Assembly: GCF_003987275.1 (NCBI RefSeq)
Contig: NZ_PIQF01000001.1
Location: 248,001 to 312,000, forward strand
DNA: 64,000 bases
Reading direction: 5' to 3'
Source of the DNA: Idiomarina seosinensis
GTDB lineage: Bacteria; Pseudomonadota; Gammaproteobacteria; Enterobacterales; Alteromonadaceae
Within the stretch, counting starts at the first letter, position 1, and each line of letters starts with the position of its first letter. A model generated the notes under the pieces. It was not told the DNA's origin. It searched no databases and was given only the letters and a program-made list of their open reading frames with translations. Position numbers and translations under genes: made by a program. This document shows, piece after piece, positions 32,317 through 43,402 of this stretch.

Positions 32317-33646
32317 CGTAGACTGAACCTAACTTAAGGATTTGTGTCAGTTCATCCAAAGCGCTACGAGACTCTTCTAACAGCGCAGGATCACGCAGGT
32401 CGTCCACGGCCAATTCATCACGATAATGTTTATTAACCCACTGATTAAGCCGCTCAAACAGTTGATCTGACATTAGACAATGTTGGTTCGCCGCCTCCAG
32501 TTCTGAGTCATTTAGTGCCACTCTTAAACGCAAACAGGCAGGGCCGCCGCCGTTACGCATACTTTGTTTGACATCAAAGAACTCAACCCGCTGAATCGGT
32601 CCGCCGCTGCTGACAAGTTCTTGTAAATAAGCGTTAACTCGCTCGTTCTCCTGGCAATCAGTCGGTGCGACAATCGTCATTTTGCCATCAGGTGGGGTGA
32701 TCAACTGAGTGTTAAATAAGTAGGTTTTGACCGCATCCTCGACACTCACCTGATCGGTCGCAACTTTTATAAAGTGTAACTCGCTGTCGCCAAATTTCTG
32801 TTGGATTTCAGCCAGTTTAGCGTCGGTGTCGGAAAACGCCTGCTCGTGATAAAACAGCACATTCTGATTGCCAACTGCGATAACATCATTATGAAATACG
32901 CCCTGGTCGATGACATTTGGATTCTGTTGTAGGTAAACCGTATTGTCTTCTGATAAACCATGCAAACGGGCAATTGCTTCACTGGCCTCATACGTCTGCC
33001 GCGCCGGATAGCGGCTCGGCGCCGGCTTTGAAGAGTCAAATGCGTAGCGTCCATAAACAAAAACTTCGACCCCTGCATGACCGTATTCACGACATAAACG
33101 AGTATGGTTGGCTGCTCCTTCGTCGCCAAAGTGCTCGTTGTCCGGTAAATGTTGGTGATGCTGAAAATACCGTTCGTTGCCGAACATGGCTTGTAAAATA
33201 CGACCGCTGGTCTGCGGTTCTAACGAACGGTGGTATTTATTGGTTAAGTTAGCCGGAGTAAAGTGCACCTTGCCGTTCGCCGTATCCGCACTGGGTGATA
33301 CAGTAGCGGCGTTCGCCGTCCACATACTGGAAGCAGAGCATACCGCCTGAAATATAGCCGGCGCCTGAGTCGCTGCTTTGTACAACACTTCGGCGTCAGT
33401 GCCAGAGAAACCCACGCGGCGTAAGGCAAAAATATCGGGACGTTCTTGCGGAGCTAACACGCCCTGTTTCATGCCCATGTCATGCAACGCTTTCATTTTC
33501 CGCAATCCCTGAAGGGCTGCATCTTTAGGGCTGGAGGATGACTTTGCGTTGGCTAATGAGGCAACGTTACCAAAAGATAACCCGGCATAATTGTGGGTTG
33601 GGCCTACCAGGCCATCGTAGTTTACTTCGAAATGTTGCATGGTCAC
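32300..33646 (-). CDS. astB: N-succinylarginine dihydrolase
   Basis: [45 protein letters not shown]. Confidence 0.94.
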   Translation of the reverse strand: MTMQHFEVNYDGLVGPTHNYAGLSFGNVASLANAKSSSSPKDAALQGLRKMKALHDMGMKQGVLAPQERPDIFALRRVGFSGTDAEVLYKAATQAPAIFQAVCSASSMWTANAATVSPSADTANGKVHFTPANLTNKYHRSLEPQTSGRILQAMFGNERYFQHHQHLPDNEHFGDEGAANHTRLCREYGHAGVEVFVYGRYAFDSSKPAPSRYPARQTYEASEAIARLHGLSEDNTVYLQQNPNVIDQGVFHNDVIAVGNQNVLFYHEQAFSDTDAKLAEIQQKFGDSELHFIKVATDQVSVEDAVKTYLFNTQLITPPDGKMTIVAPTDCQENERVNAYLQELVSSGGPIQRVEFFDVKQSMRNGGGPACLRLRVALNDSELEAANQHCLMSDQLFERLNQWVNKHYRDELAVDDLRDPALLEESRSALDELTQILKLGSVYAFQRT

Positions 33647-33870
33647 GTTCGGGCGCTCCTATTGATAGTGCGTCGTTGATGATCGATTTTTACCTATTAT
33701 ACGTTGTTAAAAGCAGCTTGTAAGCCTTTATTTTTGCGGGGTATGGAGAGAAAAGTGAGAAATGACTGTTTATGTCAGTTGTGCGAATTTTTATCAAATT
33801 AGCATGCAACGGTTGTTTCTCGCGTCGATTACCGATATACCTAAAAAAAGAAAAACCGGCCAAGTGACAC

Positions 33871-33899
33871 TTGCAATCACAGGCGTAAATACTTATATC
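33871..33899 (+). promoter_or_regulatory. putative sigma70 promoter of topA
   Basis: TTGCAA (33871-33876), 17-nt spacer, TATATC (33894-33899). Confidence 0.4.
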
Positions 33900-33933
33900 G
33901 TCGGTCATACATCACTAAGAGAAGCTAAAGTTT

Positions 33934-36552
33934 ATGGCGAAATCGCTCGTTATTGTCGAGTCCCCGGCAAAAGCCAAAACCATTAATAAATATCTGGGCA
34001 AGGACTTTGTGGTCAAGTCCAGTGTGGGCCATGTGCGAGACTTACCCACTAAGGCGGTAGAAAAAGTACCGAGCAAACCGGCCGCGGAAATCCGTAAAAT
34101 GGAGCCGAAAGCAAAGGAACGCTACCAAAGACAACGCGACTATAAACGTTTAATTGCTCGTATGGGGATTGATCCGGAGCATGACTGGGAAGCGCACTAC
34201 GAAGTACTGCCCGGTAAAGAAAAAGTCGTGAAAGAATTAAAGCAGCTCGCGAAAAAGTCTGACGCCGTTATTCTGGCAACGGATTTGGACCGCGAGGGGG
34301 AAGCAATAGCCTGGCATTTAAAAGAATTAATTGGTGGTGAAGATACCCGCTATCAGCGCGTTGTTTTTAATGAAATCACCAAGTCGGCAATTCAAGATGC
34401 GTTTAAACACCCAGCGGAACTTAATACCGATCGCGTTAACGCTCAACAAACACGGCGTTTTCTGGACCGTGTGGTCGGTTTTATGGTGTCCCCGTTGCTG
34501 TGGAAGAAAATTGCCAGAGGGCTCTCGGCTGGTCGGGTACAGTCGGTAGCCGTGCGACTTATCGTAGAACGAGAGCGAGAAATAAAAGCGTTCGTTCCGG
34601 AAGAATATTGGGATGTGTTTGCCGATCTGACCACGCCACAAAAAGACGACTTGCGCATGCAAGTCGCCAAGCAGGCGGGTAAAAGTTTCAAACCGGTCAA
34701 CGAAGAGCAAACGCAGCAAGCGTTAGAACTTCTCAAGCAAGCTCAGTATCGGGTGGTTTCACGCGAAGACAAGCCGACCAGCAGTCGTCCGTCAGCGCCG
34801 TTCATTACATCGACCCTGCAGCAAGCCGCCAGTACTCGCCTAGGGTTTGGTGTGAAAAAGACTATGACCATGGCACAACGGCTCTACGAAGCGGGGCACA
34901 TTACCTATATGCGTACTGACTCGACCAATTTAAGTGCCGATGCAGTGGCAGCTTGTCGTGGTTTGATCGAGGATCAGTTTGGAAAAAGTTATTTGCCCGA
35001 GCAACCGAACAAGTATGGTTCGAAAGAGGGCGCGCAGGAGGCTCACGAGGCCATTCGACCGTCTGACGTTAATTTAAAAGCCGAGCAGTTAAGCCAGATG
35101 GAACGTGATGCGCAACGCTTGTACGAATTGATTTGGCGCCAGTTTGTCGCTTGTCAGATGGTGCCGGCAAAATACACCAGTACCACGCTGACGGCCGAAG
35201 CCGGTGAATTTGAGTTGAAAGCTCGCGGTCGGGTTATGAAGTTTGCCGGCTGGACCAAAGTGATGCCACCTTCAAGCAGCAAGAAAGACGGTGATCAATT
35301 GTTACCGGATGTTGGTAAAGGCGATTCGCTTGACTTACAGACGCTTGATCCACAGCAGCACTTTACTAAGCCGCCAGCACGATACAGCGAAGCCGCTCTT
35401 GTTAAAGAGCTGGAAAAGCGCGGTATTGGCCGACCATCGACCTATGCATCGATTATTTCGACGATTCAGGACCGTGGCTACGTAAAAGTTGATAACCGTC
35501 GGTTTTATGCCGAAAAAATGGGAGAGATTGTCAACGATCGCCTGATTGAAAACTTCAGCGAATTGATGAATTACAACTTTACTGCGGAAATGGAGCAGGC
35601 GCTGGATGATATCGCTGCCGGCGAGCGCAACTGGAAGCAAACGCTGGATAAGTTCTATGAGGACTTTAAAGAACGCCTGGAAAAAGCTGAGCTAGAGCCG
35701 ACAGAAGGCGGTATGCGCGGTAATCCGCCAGTACTGACCGATATCGACTGTCCCGAATGTGGCCGTAAAATGGGTATTAGAACGGCTTCTACCGGCGTGT
35801 TCTTGGGCTGTTCAGGCTACAACTTGCCGCCTAAGGAACGCTGTACCAAGACACTAAATTTGGTGCCGGGTGAAGAAGCGGTCGAAGTAACCAACGAAGA
35901 AGAGGCTGAAACCGAGGCGCTGCGAGCTAAAAAGCGGTGTCCGAAGTGCGGTACAGCCATGGACAGTTACCTGATTGACGAGCAACGGAAATTGCACGTC
36001 TGTGGTAATAATCCAACCTGCGACGGGCATTTGGTTGAACAGGGTACATTCCGGATTAAAGGCTATGACGGTCCCACCATTGAGTGCGATAAGTGTGGCT
36101 CAGAAATGCAGTTAAAGTCCGGCCGTTTTGGTAAATACTTCGGTTGCACCAATAGTGACTGTAAGAATACCCGAAAATTGTTGCGTAGCGGCGAACCTGC
36201 GCCACCCAAAGAAGATCCAGTTCCGTTACCAGAGTTACCCTGCGAGGACTCTAATGCGTACTTTGTGCTGCGTGATGGTGCGTCAGGCATTTTCTTATCG
36301 GCAAACACCTTTCCCAAGTCTCGTGAGACGCGCGCGGTAACGGTTAAGGAGTTGGCGCGTTTTAAAGATCGGCTCCCTGATAAGTTTAAGTACTTAGCCG
36401 AAGCGCCTCAACAAGACGACGACGGTAACGATGCCATTGTCCGTTTTTCACGGAAGAGTAAAGAGCAATATGTTGTTACCGAAGTGAATAAAAAGCAAAC
36501 CGGCTGGAAAGCTTTTTATAAAGACGGAAAATGGCAAATCGACAGTAAGTAG
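33934..36552 (+). CDS. topA: DNA topoisomerase I
   Basis: [41 protein letters not shown]-terminal Cys4 zinc ribbons. Confidence 0.96.
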   Translation: MAKSLVIVESPAKAKTINKYLGKDFVVKSSVGHVRDLPTKAVEKVPSKPAAEIRKMEPKAKERYQRQRDYKRLIARMGIDPEHDWEAHYEVLPGKEKVVKELKQLAKKSDAVILATDLDREGEAIAWHLKELIGGEDTRYQRVVFNEITKSAIQDAFKHPAELNTDRVNAQQTRRFLDRVVGFMVSPLLWKKIARGLSAGRVQSVAVRLIVEREREIKAFVPEEYWDVFADLTTPQKDDLRMQVAKQAGKSFKPVNEEQTQQALELLKQAQYRVVSREDKPTSSRPSAPFITSTLQQAASTRLGFGVKKTMTMAQRLYEAGHITYMRTDSTNLSADAVAACRGLIEDQFGKSYLPEQPNKYGSKEGAQEAHEAIRPSDVNLKAEQLSQMERDAQRLYELIWRQFVACQMVPAKYTSTTLTAEAGEFELKARGRVMKFAGWTKVMPPSSSKKDGDQLLPDVGKGDSLDLQTLDPQQHFTKPPARYSEAALVKELEKRGIGRPSTYASIISTIQDRGYVKVDNRRFYAEKMGEIVNDRLIENFSELMNYNFTAEMEQALDDIAAGERNWKQTLDKFYEDFKERLEKAELEPTEGGMRGNPPVLTDIDCPECGRKMGIRTASTGVFLGCSGYNLPPKERCTKTLNLVPGEEAVEVTNEEEAETEALRAKKRCPKCGTAMDSYLIDEQRKLHVCGNNPTCDGHLVEQGTFRIKGYDGPTIECDKCGSEMQLKSGRFGKYFGCTNSDCKNTRKLLRSGEPAPPKEDPVPLPELPCEDSNAYFVLRDGASGIFLSANTFPKSRETRAVTVKELARFKDRLPDKFKYLAEAPQQDDDGNDAIVRFSRKSKEQYVVTEVNKKQTGWKAFYKDGKWQIDSK

Positions 36553-36659
36553 CCAATATCTTACAGCAGCTGTCGGTGGAATGAGCTAGCGGTTAGCGGA
36601 GCTCCTTTCTACAGTAGATGAGTGTCACGAAGACACGGTCAACTGGACAAGGAGGTCCG

Positions 36660-37070
36660 ATGAAGTCACAGCGCAGTTATTCCCGGCAGTTGCTTGGCTG
36701 CTGTAGTTTCATTTTGTTGGCAGCCCCGGTCGCATCAGCGGCGGGGCTTTCTTCTTGTCAGCCGTTGTTGCACGCGAAGCCATCGTTCGCCAGTATTGGC
36801 TCAACGTCTGATGTTGCGCAACCCGTATCGTTACAGTTGTTGCCGGGTCAGCTAGAACCCCAAATTCGTCGTTTATTGAAAGAGCACCTGGCGATCAAGG
36901 TGCTGGACTGGCAAGCCTCGCCACACCACCAATGGCCGACGAAACATATTATCAATGCCCAAACCTGGGCTGAGCTGCTGCGTCGCGTGCTGCAGCCTTA
37001 TCAATTACAGCTTGTAATGCATCCGAATCAAAGTGCGGTTGTTCGCTATCGTGATGGATCAACGAGCTAA
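36660..37070 (+). CDS. TcpQ/PilL-C-like type IVb pilus protein
   Basis: AAGGAGGT SD before ATG 36660; signal peptide; C-terminal TcpQ-like region (TWAELLRRVLQPYQLQLVMHPNQSAVVRY); first gene of pil cluster. Confidence 0.6.
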   Translation: MKSQRSYSRQLLGCCSFILLAAPVASAAGLSSCQPLLHAKPSFASIGSTSDVAQPVSLQLLPGQLEPQIRRLLKEHLAIKVLDWQASPHHQWPTKHIINAQTWAELLRRVLQPYQLQLVMHPNQSAVVRYRDGSTS

Positions 37071-38560
37071 TGCACCGCTTAGTTCTGATAGTACTGGTTG
37101 CTATGCTCAGCGCTGCTTGTGTCAATGATCCGCAGCAACTGTTGCGTCAGGCTGATGCTTTACAGCAACAGCAGCATGCGCAACTGGCTCAGCAACATCC
37201 CTATCAGCGATTACCGAAAGCTGTCGATACGGTGGTTTTTAGTGATAACTTTTATGTGCCGGCGATAGACCCGGAACTCATTGCTAAACCCGCCTGGTAT
37301 TCCCAACGAGTAGCCGCCGATATGCGCGGAGTACCTTTGTTAAAAGCATTGCAACAGTTACTAAGTCCGCTTGGTGTCAGCGTCTATATTGCTGACGAAG
37401 TGGATACCGAGAGGTTGGTGTTTACCGATCAAGATACCAGTGTCGGAGGTGTATTAAACTGGATAGCTAATGCTCAACAATTGATCATCGAACCCTATAA
37501 AGCTCGGGTAGAAGTTAAGCAACTATCGGTGCGCCAGTTTGATGTTTCCTTTCTGGCCGGGGATACACGCTTTATGCTCGGCGAAGATGGCACTCGCGGT
37601 AGCGTTGCAAAACGCACCAACGTCGACCATAGCTTTACTCAAGACTCTAATCAATACCTTAACTTCGCCTCACAACAATTGTCTTTATGGAGTGACTTAG
37701 AGCGGTCCCTGAAACTGCTCTTGTCCAGCCGTGGTGAATTAGCCATTAATCAAAGCTCTACCTCAGTCGTGGTTAAAGACACGCCAACTGTGATTGCGGC
37801 AGTCGCTGATTATATACATCAATTAAACAGCAACCTGACGCGACAGGTTGCTATCGATGTGCAGGTTATCGAAGTCAATTTTGATGACAGTGAACAATAC
37901 GCAGTCGACTGGAATCTGCTAAGAAATGCAGATGGTGTGGGTCCAATCACCGAACTTTCCTCGGCGGTGGCTGGTAATTTCGGCGCGCCGTTACAATTTG
38001 GTTTACAAAAAACCAGTGGCCGTTTTAATGGCTCTCAGCTGTTTATTGATGCGTTGCAACAACAAGGACAGGTGCGAGTTAGCCATCATCCGCGAGTATT
38101 GACCTTAAATAATCAGATTGCCCGGATACTGGTTGAGGACGAAACCAGTTATTTAGCTTCCTCAGGGACCACCAGCACGCCAAATGTTGGAACTGAGCAG
38201 TTGTTGTTACCGGGCAAAGTGACGACCGGTTTTGAATTGTTTTTGTTACCAAAAGTACAGCAACGGCAGGTTATTTTACAATTATCTTCAAGTCTCAGCG
38301 CATTGCGTGGAATCGACTCTGTAAGCTCCGGCGAACAACGTATTCAGACGCCAAGAACCTCACGCAAAACCTTTTTCTTAAAAGCAATGGTCGGCCATCA
38401 GCAAACCTTATTGTTGTCAGGCCTTCAACACTCGCGAAGCGAAGCCGCAGAACGCAAAGGAATATTGAGCTGGCTGGCCGGAGGCAGCACCCAACAATCA
38501 ATAGGTAACAGCGAGACCCTGTTGTTGTTAACTCCCCATATTGTTGGTGAGGGGGTCTAA
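37070..38560 (+). CDS. pilN: type IVb pilus outer membrane secretin lipoprotein (PilN family)
   Basis: Lipobox LSAAC; secretin C-terminal domain (VRVSHHPRVLTLNNQIARILV, LLLLTPHIV). Confidence 0.82.
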   Translation: MHRLVLIVLVAMLSAACVNDPQQLLRQADALQQQQHAQLAQQHPYQRLPKAVDTVVFSDNFYVPAIDPELIAKPAWYSQRVAADMRGVPLLKALQQLLSPLGVSVYIADEVDTERLVFTDQDTSVGGVLNWIANAQQLIIEPYKARVEVKQLSVRQFDVSFLAGDTRFMLGEDGTRGSVAKRTNVDHSFTQDSNQYLNFASQQLSLWSDLERSLKLLLSSRGELAINQSSTSVVVKDTPTVIAAVADYIHQLNSNLTRQVAIDVQVIEVNFDDSEQYAVDWNLLRNADGVGPITELSSAVAGNFGAPLQFGLQKTSGRFNGSQLFIDALQQQGQVRVSHHPRVLTLNNQIARILVEDETSYLASSGTTSTPNVGTEQLLLPGKVTTGFELFLLPKVQQRQVILQLSSSLSALRGIDSVSSGEQRIQTPRTSRKTFFLKAMVGHQQTLLLSGLQHSRSEAAERKGILSWLAGGSTQQSIGNSETLLLLTPHIVGEGV

Positions 38561-39693
38561 TGCAGCCTAATGTTGCGTTATTCAGAGAGTGTTGGGGGAC
38601 TAAGCGTCCGGCGGTTAAAAACTTAACTCGACGAGCTAAGCAGATGGGTTATGACCACTTACAACTGCATAAGATTGCAGATAATTGGTGGTTAAGTCTG
38701 GCGGCAGAGCCTTGTTGTGACTTTGTGTTGGCTCTATCAGCAACTATCACCAGCGATGGCAGCTATGCCATTGTCGCACAACATATCGATGGGCCGGTGT
38801 TTATCCTTTGGTCGAACGGACGTTTAGAAAGTATTCAGCAACAGCCATTAGCAATGCTGCTAAATACGATGACAGGTCTGCCGGGGCAGACACGTTATTT
38901 AAAATCGGGAAGTCTGCCAGCATTACCTGATTGTTGGGACTCGGCGACCGAACTAACGGTTGATTGCTCAGCTTCACAGCTATTGCCATTAAGCAAAGTA
39001 AGGCAACTGCCTGCTTATAAAAGCTCCCGGCAGAAATGCCTGGTTGCGCTGGTATTACTGCCTGTAGTTCTGCTCGCAGGATACTTTTACTGGCAGAATG
39101 AGGAAACAGGGGAGCCAGTGCAGTCAACCCTACCGGGGGCAGCAGCGGATAAATTGCGCTTATTGGAACCGACCGCTGTGTTATTGGCGTTTGTGCGTTA
39201 TACCGAACAGTCTGTGCTTGGAGCCTGGCGGCTGCAACAGGTTAGGCTACAAAACACCGACGGCAGTTATGCAACTGCTCAGGCAACTTATCAAGGGCAG
39301 CCGCCGTTGGGCTGGTACCAATTAAAAGATGATTACGCTCTAGCGGATAATAACCGATTGTTAATTGACCACGTTGCACGTATACCCACACTTAAACTAT
39401 CGGCAGCATTGGCCGTTTCCGCCAACCAAAGTGTTTCGGCGTTGCACCGGCAGCTACTCCTTAATCCGCAACCAGGCATTTCATTACATCAGCAAGGGTA
39501 TCGGTTACAGGTAACCTGGGCTGATGTCAGCCCGGCTCAGCTAATCGTTCTGGCGGAACGTTTAGCTAATAGGTCATTAACGGTTGAGCAAGGTCATTTA
39601 GAGCCGTCTGTTTTAGGTTGGAATGGTTCGCTGACACTGGCGCCGGGTCAAGCAATAGTAGTTACTGACAAGGATCGACGCAATGAAACGTAA
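38560..39693 (+). CDS. pilO: type IVb pilus accessory protein (PilO-like)
   Basis: Position after secretin, central TM (CLVALVLLPVVLLAGYFYW), cytoplasmic N-terminal domain. Confidence 0.6.
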   Translation: MQPNVALFRECWGTKRPAVKNLTRRAKQMGYDHLQLHKIADNWWLSLAAEPCCDFVLALSATITSDGSYAIVAQHIDGPVFILWSNGRLESIQQQPLAMLLNTMTGLPGQTRYLKSGSLPALPDCWDSATELTVDCSASQLLPLSKVRQLPAYKSSRQKCLVALVLLPVVLLAGYFYWQNEETGEPVQSTLPGAAADKLRLLEPTAVLLAFVRYTEQSVLGAWRLQQVRLQNTDGSYATAQATYQGQPPLGWYQLKDDYALADNNRLLIDHVARIPTLKLSAALAVSANQSVSALHRQLLLNPQPGISLHQQGYRLQVTWADVSPAQLIVLAERLANRSLTVEQGHLEPSVLGWNGSLTLAPGQAIVVTDKDRRNET

Positions 39694-40066
39694 GCGCTTT
39701 TTCGGAGTGGGCATGAGCCTGTTGATGGCGGCTAATGCGGCAGCCGAAGACGGCTTGCCATTAAAGCTCAGCCAGCAGTGGCAACAGCTAACTCATCAGC
39801 ATCAACAGGTTCAGTTACAGATTCAGCAACAACGACTGGCTAACGAGTTGGCCCAGCTGCAACTGGATTATGCCAAGTTGCGCCGGGAACAGGCACAAGT
39901 TGCCGGCACTGAGCAGCGCTCATCAGCGGTCGTTAATGACAGCGAAAACCAAAGCCAATTAGTTAGCGAGGTTCGTTTTAATGAAGTTCGGCTTAGTTTA
40001 TTCAGGCGTCAGCAGCAGTGGCGTTGGCAGCGCTCAGTCAATAACACTGGAGAGCAGTCAAGATGA
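39683..40066 (+). CDS. small periplasmic pilus assembly protein (PilP-like), coiled-coil
   Basis: Signal peptide and Gln-rich coiled-coil; overlaps both neighbouring genes. Confidence 0.5.
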   Translation: MKRKRFFGVGMSLLMAANAAAEDGLPLKLSQQWQQLTHQHQQVQLQIQQQRLANELAQLQLDYAKLRREQAQVAGTEQRSSAVVNDSENQSQLVSEVRFNEVRLSLFRRQQQWRWQRSVNNTGEQSR

Positions 40067-41487
40067 CGACTAACTTGTTAAACACTCGCGAATTACAAGG
40101 CTCTATTATACCGCCGATGTTACTTGATTATTGCCTTGAGCTTTCAGAAAAATGGCGGGCTAATGCGCAGTCCGATCTGGCGATTATGGCAACCGAAGCG
40201 GGTATGTTGGTCTGTTCACCTCCAGTGCCAAGGCAGGCCAGCTTAGAATTTAATAATGTTAAACAGTTGCTGTCGGAACGCTTGCAAAAAGAGGTGGTGA
40301 CTGCTTACGCAAGCGCTGCCAATATTCGTAGCTTACTGCACGAGGCGGATCGAGACGGTAATCAGCAAAGCGGTCGCGAGCCGGGAGTGGGTGTCGCTGA
40401 TAAAACTCGAGCTCAGCAAACCTTGATTGATTTAGTCAGCGAGGCGGTAACAATGCAGGCGAGTGATATTCATTTGCGCTTTACGCCGGTCATCGCACAT
40501 ATTAATTTTCGAGTAAAAGGGCGGCTGGTTGGTGCCCAGCGTCGTAGTCGTGAAGCTATGGTTGAGTCGATTGCGGCAACACTTAATACTTGCAGCGATG
40601 ATTATCGAGACGTTTTTAATGAACAAAGCTCTGACAGTGCCAGTATCGATCTGTTGCTGCCCGCAGCTGGAAACGGCAATCATAGTGACGCGCAAAAAGT
40701 TCGTTTACGACTGCAAAAGTCGCCGTTAAATAATGGTTTTGCGGTCACCTTGCGCATCTTGCCGGAGCGCTCTTATCAGTCATTGCAGTTTGATCAACTG
40801 AATATGCCGGGAGATGTGCAGGCCGCTATTCATCAGTTGCTACAACAACGGCATGGGTTAGTACTGATTGTTGGCGCTACCGGGCATGGCAAGACAACAT
40901 CGTTAGCCGCTTTGAACGGTTTGTTTGGAAACGATAAAAAGGTGATCTCGCTGGAGGATCCTATTGAGATTGTGCAGCCGTTGATTGAACAACGGTGGGT
41001 CGATGCTCAAACTGATAGTTTTGCTGAGCATATTAAAATTGCATTACGCGAGGATCCAGACGTAATTTCAATTAGTGAAATCCGCGATACCGGCACGGCT
41101 CAGGCGGCGGTGACAGCCGCATTAACCGGTCACCTGGTTACCGCAACGTTGCATGCACATGACTGTATTGGAGCCATTCAGCGGTTGCAAAACCTTGGTA
41201 TTGAACTCAACGAATTGATTGCCGAGGGCGTTTTACAGGGAATTATTGCACAGCATCTTGTACATCAACCTGAGCGAACTTGTCTGGTCGCTGAGTACGT
41301 GATGATAGATTACCCGGCGCGGCGGTATTTACGCCGGGGAGATTATAACGGCTGGCGTCAACACCTGTTAGATCATGGCTGGTTATCGATAGCTCAGCGT
41401 TGGCGGGAACGAGGTTTTAGCACCGCCGCGATGGCTGAACAAGCCCAGGTTTATCATTATCATGCGGATGGTCCGGTTGGACGTTAA
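40063..41487 (+). CDS. pilQ: type IVb pilus assembly ATPase (PilQ/GspE family)
   Basis: Walker A VGATGHGKTTS, REDPDVISISEIRD, ALTGHLVTATLHAHD. Confidence 0.88.
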   Translation: MTTNLLNTRELQGSIIPPMLLDYCLELSEKWRANAQSDLAIMATEAGMLVCSPPVPRQASLEFNNVKQLLSERLQKEVVTAYASAANIRSLLHEADRDGNQQSGREPGVGVADKTRAQQTLIDLVSEAVTMQASDIHLRFTPVIAHINFRVKGRLVGAQRRSREAMVESIAATLNTCSDDYRDVFNEQSSDSASIDLLLPAAGNGNHSDAQKVRLRLQKSPLNNGFAVTLRILPERSYQSLQFDQLNMPGDVQAAIHQLLQQRHGLVLIVGATGHGKTTSLAALNGLFGNDKKVISLEDPIEIVQPLIEQRWVDAQTDSFAEHIKIALREDPDVISISEIRDTGTAQAAVTAALTGHLVTATLHAHDCIGAIQRLQNLGIELNELIAEGVLQGIIAQHLVHQPERTCLVAEYVMIDYPARRYLRRGDYNGWRQHLLDHGWLSIAQRWRERGFSTAAMAEQAQVYHYHADGPVGR

Positions 41488-42499
41488 TCGTTGGTCACGC
41501 CGCCGGCAGTGGCAGTGGGTAGAAGACTACTGTCATTGGCTGCAGGACGGCTGCAGTCCGCTGCAAGCGGCTAAAGCGATGCAGCTAAGCGCTGAAGAAT
41601 ACGACCTGCAACGGGAGCAACAGTTGGCACAACGGCTTTATCATTGCTTACGACGTGGGCTGCCGTTAGTTACTGGCTTACAGGGGTGGCTCGATCGTGA
41701 GTTGCTGCAAGTGTTTGCGCTCGGTCAACAAAGCTACTGTTTAACGGAGTTGTTGACTCAATATCAGCAGTTTCAGCAGCAGCGGCAACAGTTAATCCTA
41801 AAGCTATGGCGGCAGCGATTGTATCCATTATTTATATTGTTGGCGGTGCTAACCGCCATGACTGTTGCCGGTACCTCTTATTTTCCGAGACTACTGAAAT
41901 ATGTCGATCAGATCACGCCTGGTTGGGCGGTCGCTATCGTTGTGCAGTTGGGGGAATGGTTACTGCGCTGGGGTTGGCTAGCTGCTGTTACTGTAATTGG
42001 TGTGTTTGGATTGTACCAATGGATAGGTCAGAACTGGATTTCGACCCGGCGTTTTAAGTTCGAGCGCTTTGGTCTATTTGCTTATCAACGGGCACTAACG
42101 GCTGTATGGATAACGCAAATGGTGGCACTGATGTTACGTCACCGGTTAAGTCTGCAGACAACGTTGCAACGCTTGCAGCCATTGTCGACACCCTACGCAC
42201 AACACCATTTGCATTGTATGTCGCAGCGACTGGCGCGCGGCGAACAGCAATTGGCCGAAGTTATGAGTACCGGACTGTTAACGCCGCAGTTGCTTTTCCG
42301 GTTGCGCAATAGTGGCCGCCAACAGGCTGTTGTGGAAGGCTTGTGGCGCACGGCACTGCGCAGTAGTGAGAGCATCGAGCGAGGACTTATGCTGCGGCAA
42401 CGGATTATGCTGACGGCTTTATACAGCACGATTATTATTCTTATGGTTATTCTTATTCAGGCTTCCGGGCAGCTGATGATGGCTATCCTGATGAGTTAA
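41462..42499 (+). CDS. pilR: type IVb pilus inner membrane platform protein (PilR/GspF family)
   Basis: GspF-like: three hydrophobic segments, GLMLRQRIMLTALYSTIIILMVILIQASGQ C-terminus. Confidence 0.78.
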   Translation: MRMVRLDVNRWSRRRQWQWVEDYCHWLQDGCSPLQAAKAMQLSAEEYDLQREQQLAQRLYHCLRRGLPLVTGLQGWLDRELLQVFALGQQSYCLTELLTQYQQFQQQRQQLILKLWRQRLYPLFILLAVLTAMTVAGTSYFPRLLKYVDQITPGWAVAIVVQLGEWLLRWGWLAAVTVIGVFGLYQWIGQNWISTRRFKFERFGLFAYQRALTAVWITQMVALMLRHRLSLQTTLQRLQPLSTPYAQHHLHCMSQRLARGEQQLAEVMSTGLLTPQLLFRLRNSGRQQAVVEGLWRTALRSSESIERGLMLRQRIMLTALYSTIIILMVILIQASGQLMMAILMS

Positions 42500-42546
42500 T
42501 CCAGTGGGTGTTGCAATTAATTTATTCAACAAGGAGTGTTTGTAAA

Positions 42547-42996
42547 ATGAAACAACAATATCTGACCAAGGGCTTTACCTTTATTGAAGTACTAGCGGTG
42601 TTAAGCATTATTGCGATAGCCACACTAGGGACACTGGTGCTAAGAGATTGGGCGGTCTCGAATGCGCGTGTATCAGAAGCTAAAAGTATGATTACCACCT
42701 TACAATCCGGGGCCCAGATGTGGCGGCCTAATACCGGAATTTATACGGGCATTAGTATCACTGAACTGACTACCATTGGCGCGGTGCCGGAAACCTGGGG
42801 TGATGGGGTTGAGAAAAATCCCTGGGGTGGTGATGTTAGCGTTGCGCCAGATGTTGGTGACTTAACTAGATACACGGTGACCCTTAGCGGCGTGAGTTCA
42901 TCGACAGAGGGAGAGCGTCTAGTAAGGGAGTATTCGAATACTGCGGTAGTTGCTAGTTATACGTCTGAGTCTTTGACGATAACCTTCCAAGGCTAA
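42547..42996 (+). CDS. pilS: type IVb major prepilin (PilS-like)
   Basis: AAGGAG SD; TKG^FTFIEVLAVLSIIAIATLG prepilin motif with Glu5. Confidence 0.82.
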   Translation: MKQQYLTKGFTFIEVLAVLSIIAIATLGTLVLRDWAVSNARVSEAKSMITTLQSGAQMWRPNTGIYTGISITELTTIGAVPETWGDGVEKNPWGGDVSVAPDVGDLTRYTVTLSGVSSSTEGERLVREYSNTAVVASYTSESLTITFQG

Positions 42997-42997
42997 G

Positions 42998-43402
42998 ATG
43001 CCCAACCAAGGCTACAGCTGGGTGTCACTGCTGGCGGCTCTAGCCATTGCCGCCTCGCTTACCAGTGGCTGGCTGAGTCTTTGGCAGCAACAGCATTTTT
43101 TACAACAGGTTCAGCATTGGCGACTGCAGCTTTTACAGCTGCAGCAGGCACAACGAAATCATTTCCAACAGTTTGGGCAGTTTGCTGATTCACAGCAGCA
43201 ATTAGTGACAAATGGCTTGCTCAGCGCGCGCAGCGATAGTCCGTTCGCGACCGCCTGGCAATTTACCGCACAACAAAATATTTTGTTGATGAATACCACC
43301 ATTAACCTAAATTCGGTTGAATTGCTGATGAAGGATTTTAATGGCTATTTATGGCAAGCCCCACAGTTAACCGTGAAAGTGGTGGGCTATGAGCAACCTT
43401 AA
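42998..43402 (+). CDS. minor pilin-like protein lacking Glu5
   Basis: NQG^YSWVSLLAALAIAASLTSGWL prepilin-like N-terminus. Confidence 0.55.
   Translation: MPNQGYSWVSLLAALAIAASLTSGWLSLWQQQHFLQQVQHWRLQLLQLQQAQRNHFQQFGQFADSQQQLVTNGLLSARSDSPFATAWQFTAQQNILLMNTTINLNSVELLMKDFNGYLWQAPQLTVKVVGYEQP

Noticed and set aside
33787-33805. Possible ArgR box (GCGAATTTTTATCA-like) between astB and topA
   Set aside because: Only the left half matches the ArgR consensus TGAATWWWWATTCA; too weak to report.
33762-33986. 74-aa plus-strand ORF upstream of topA
   Set aside because: It runs out of frame into topA and overlaps a plausible topA promoter; no SD or family resemblance.
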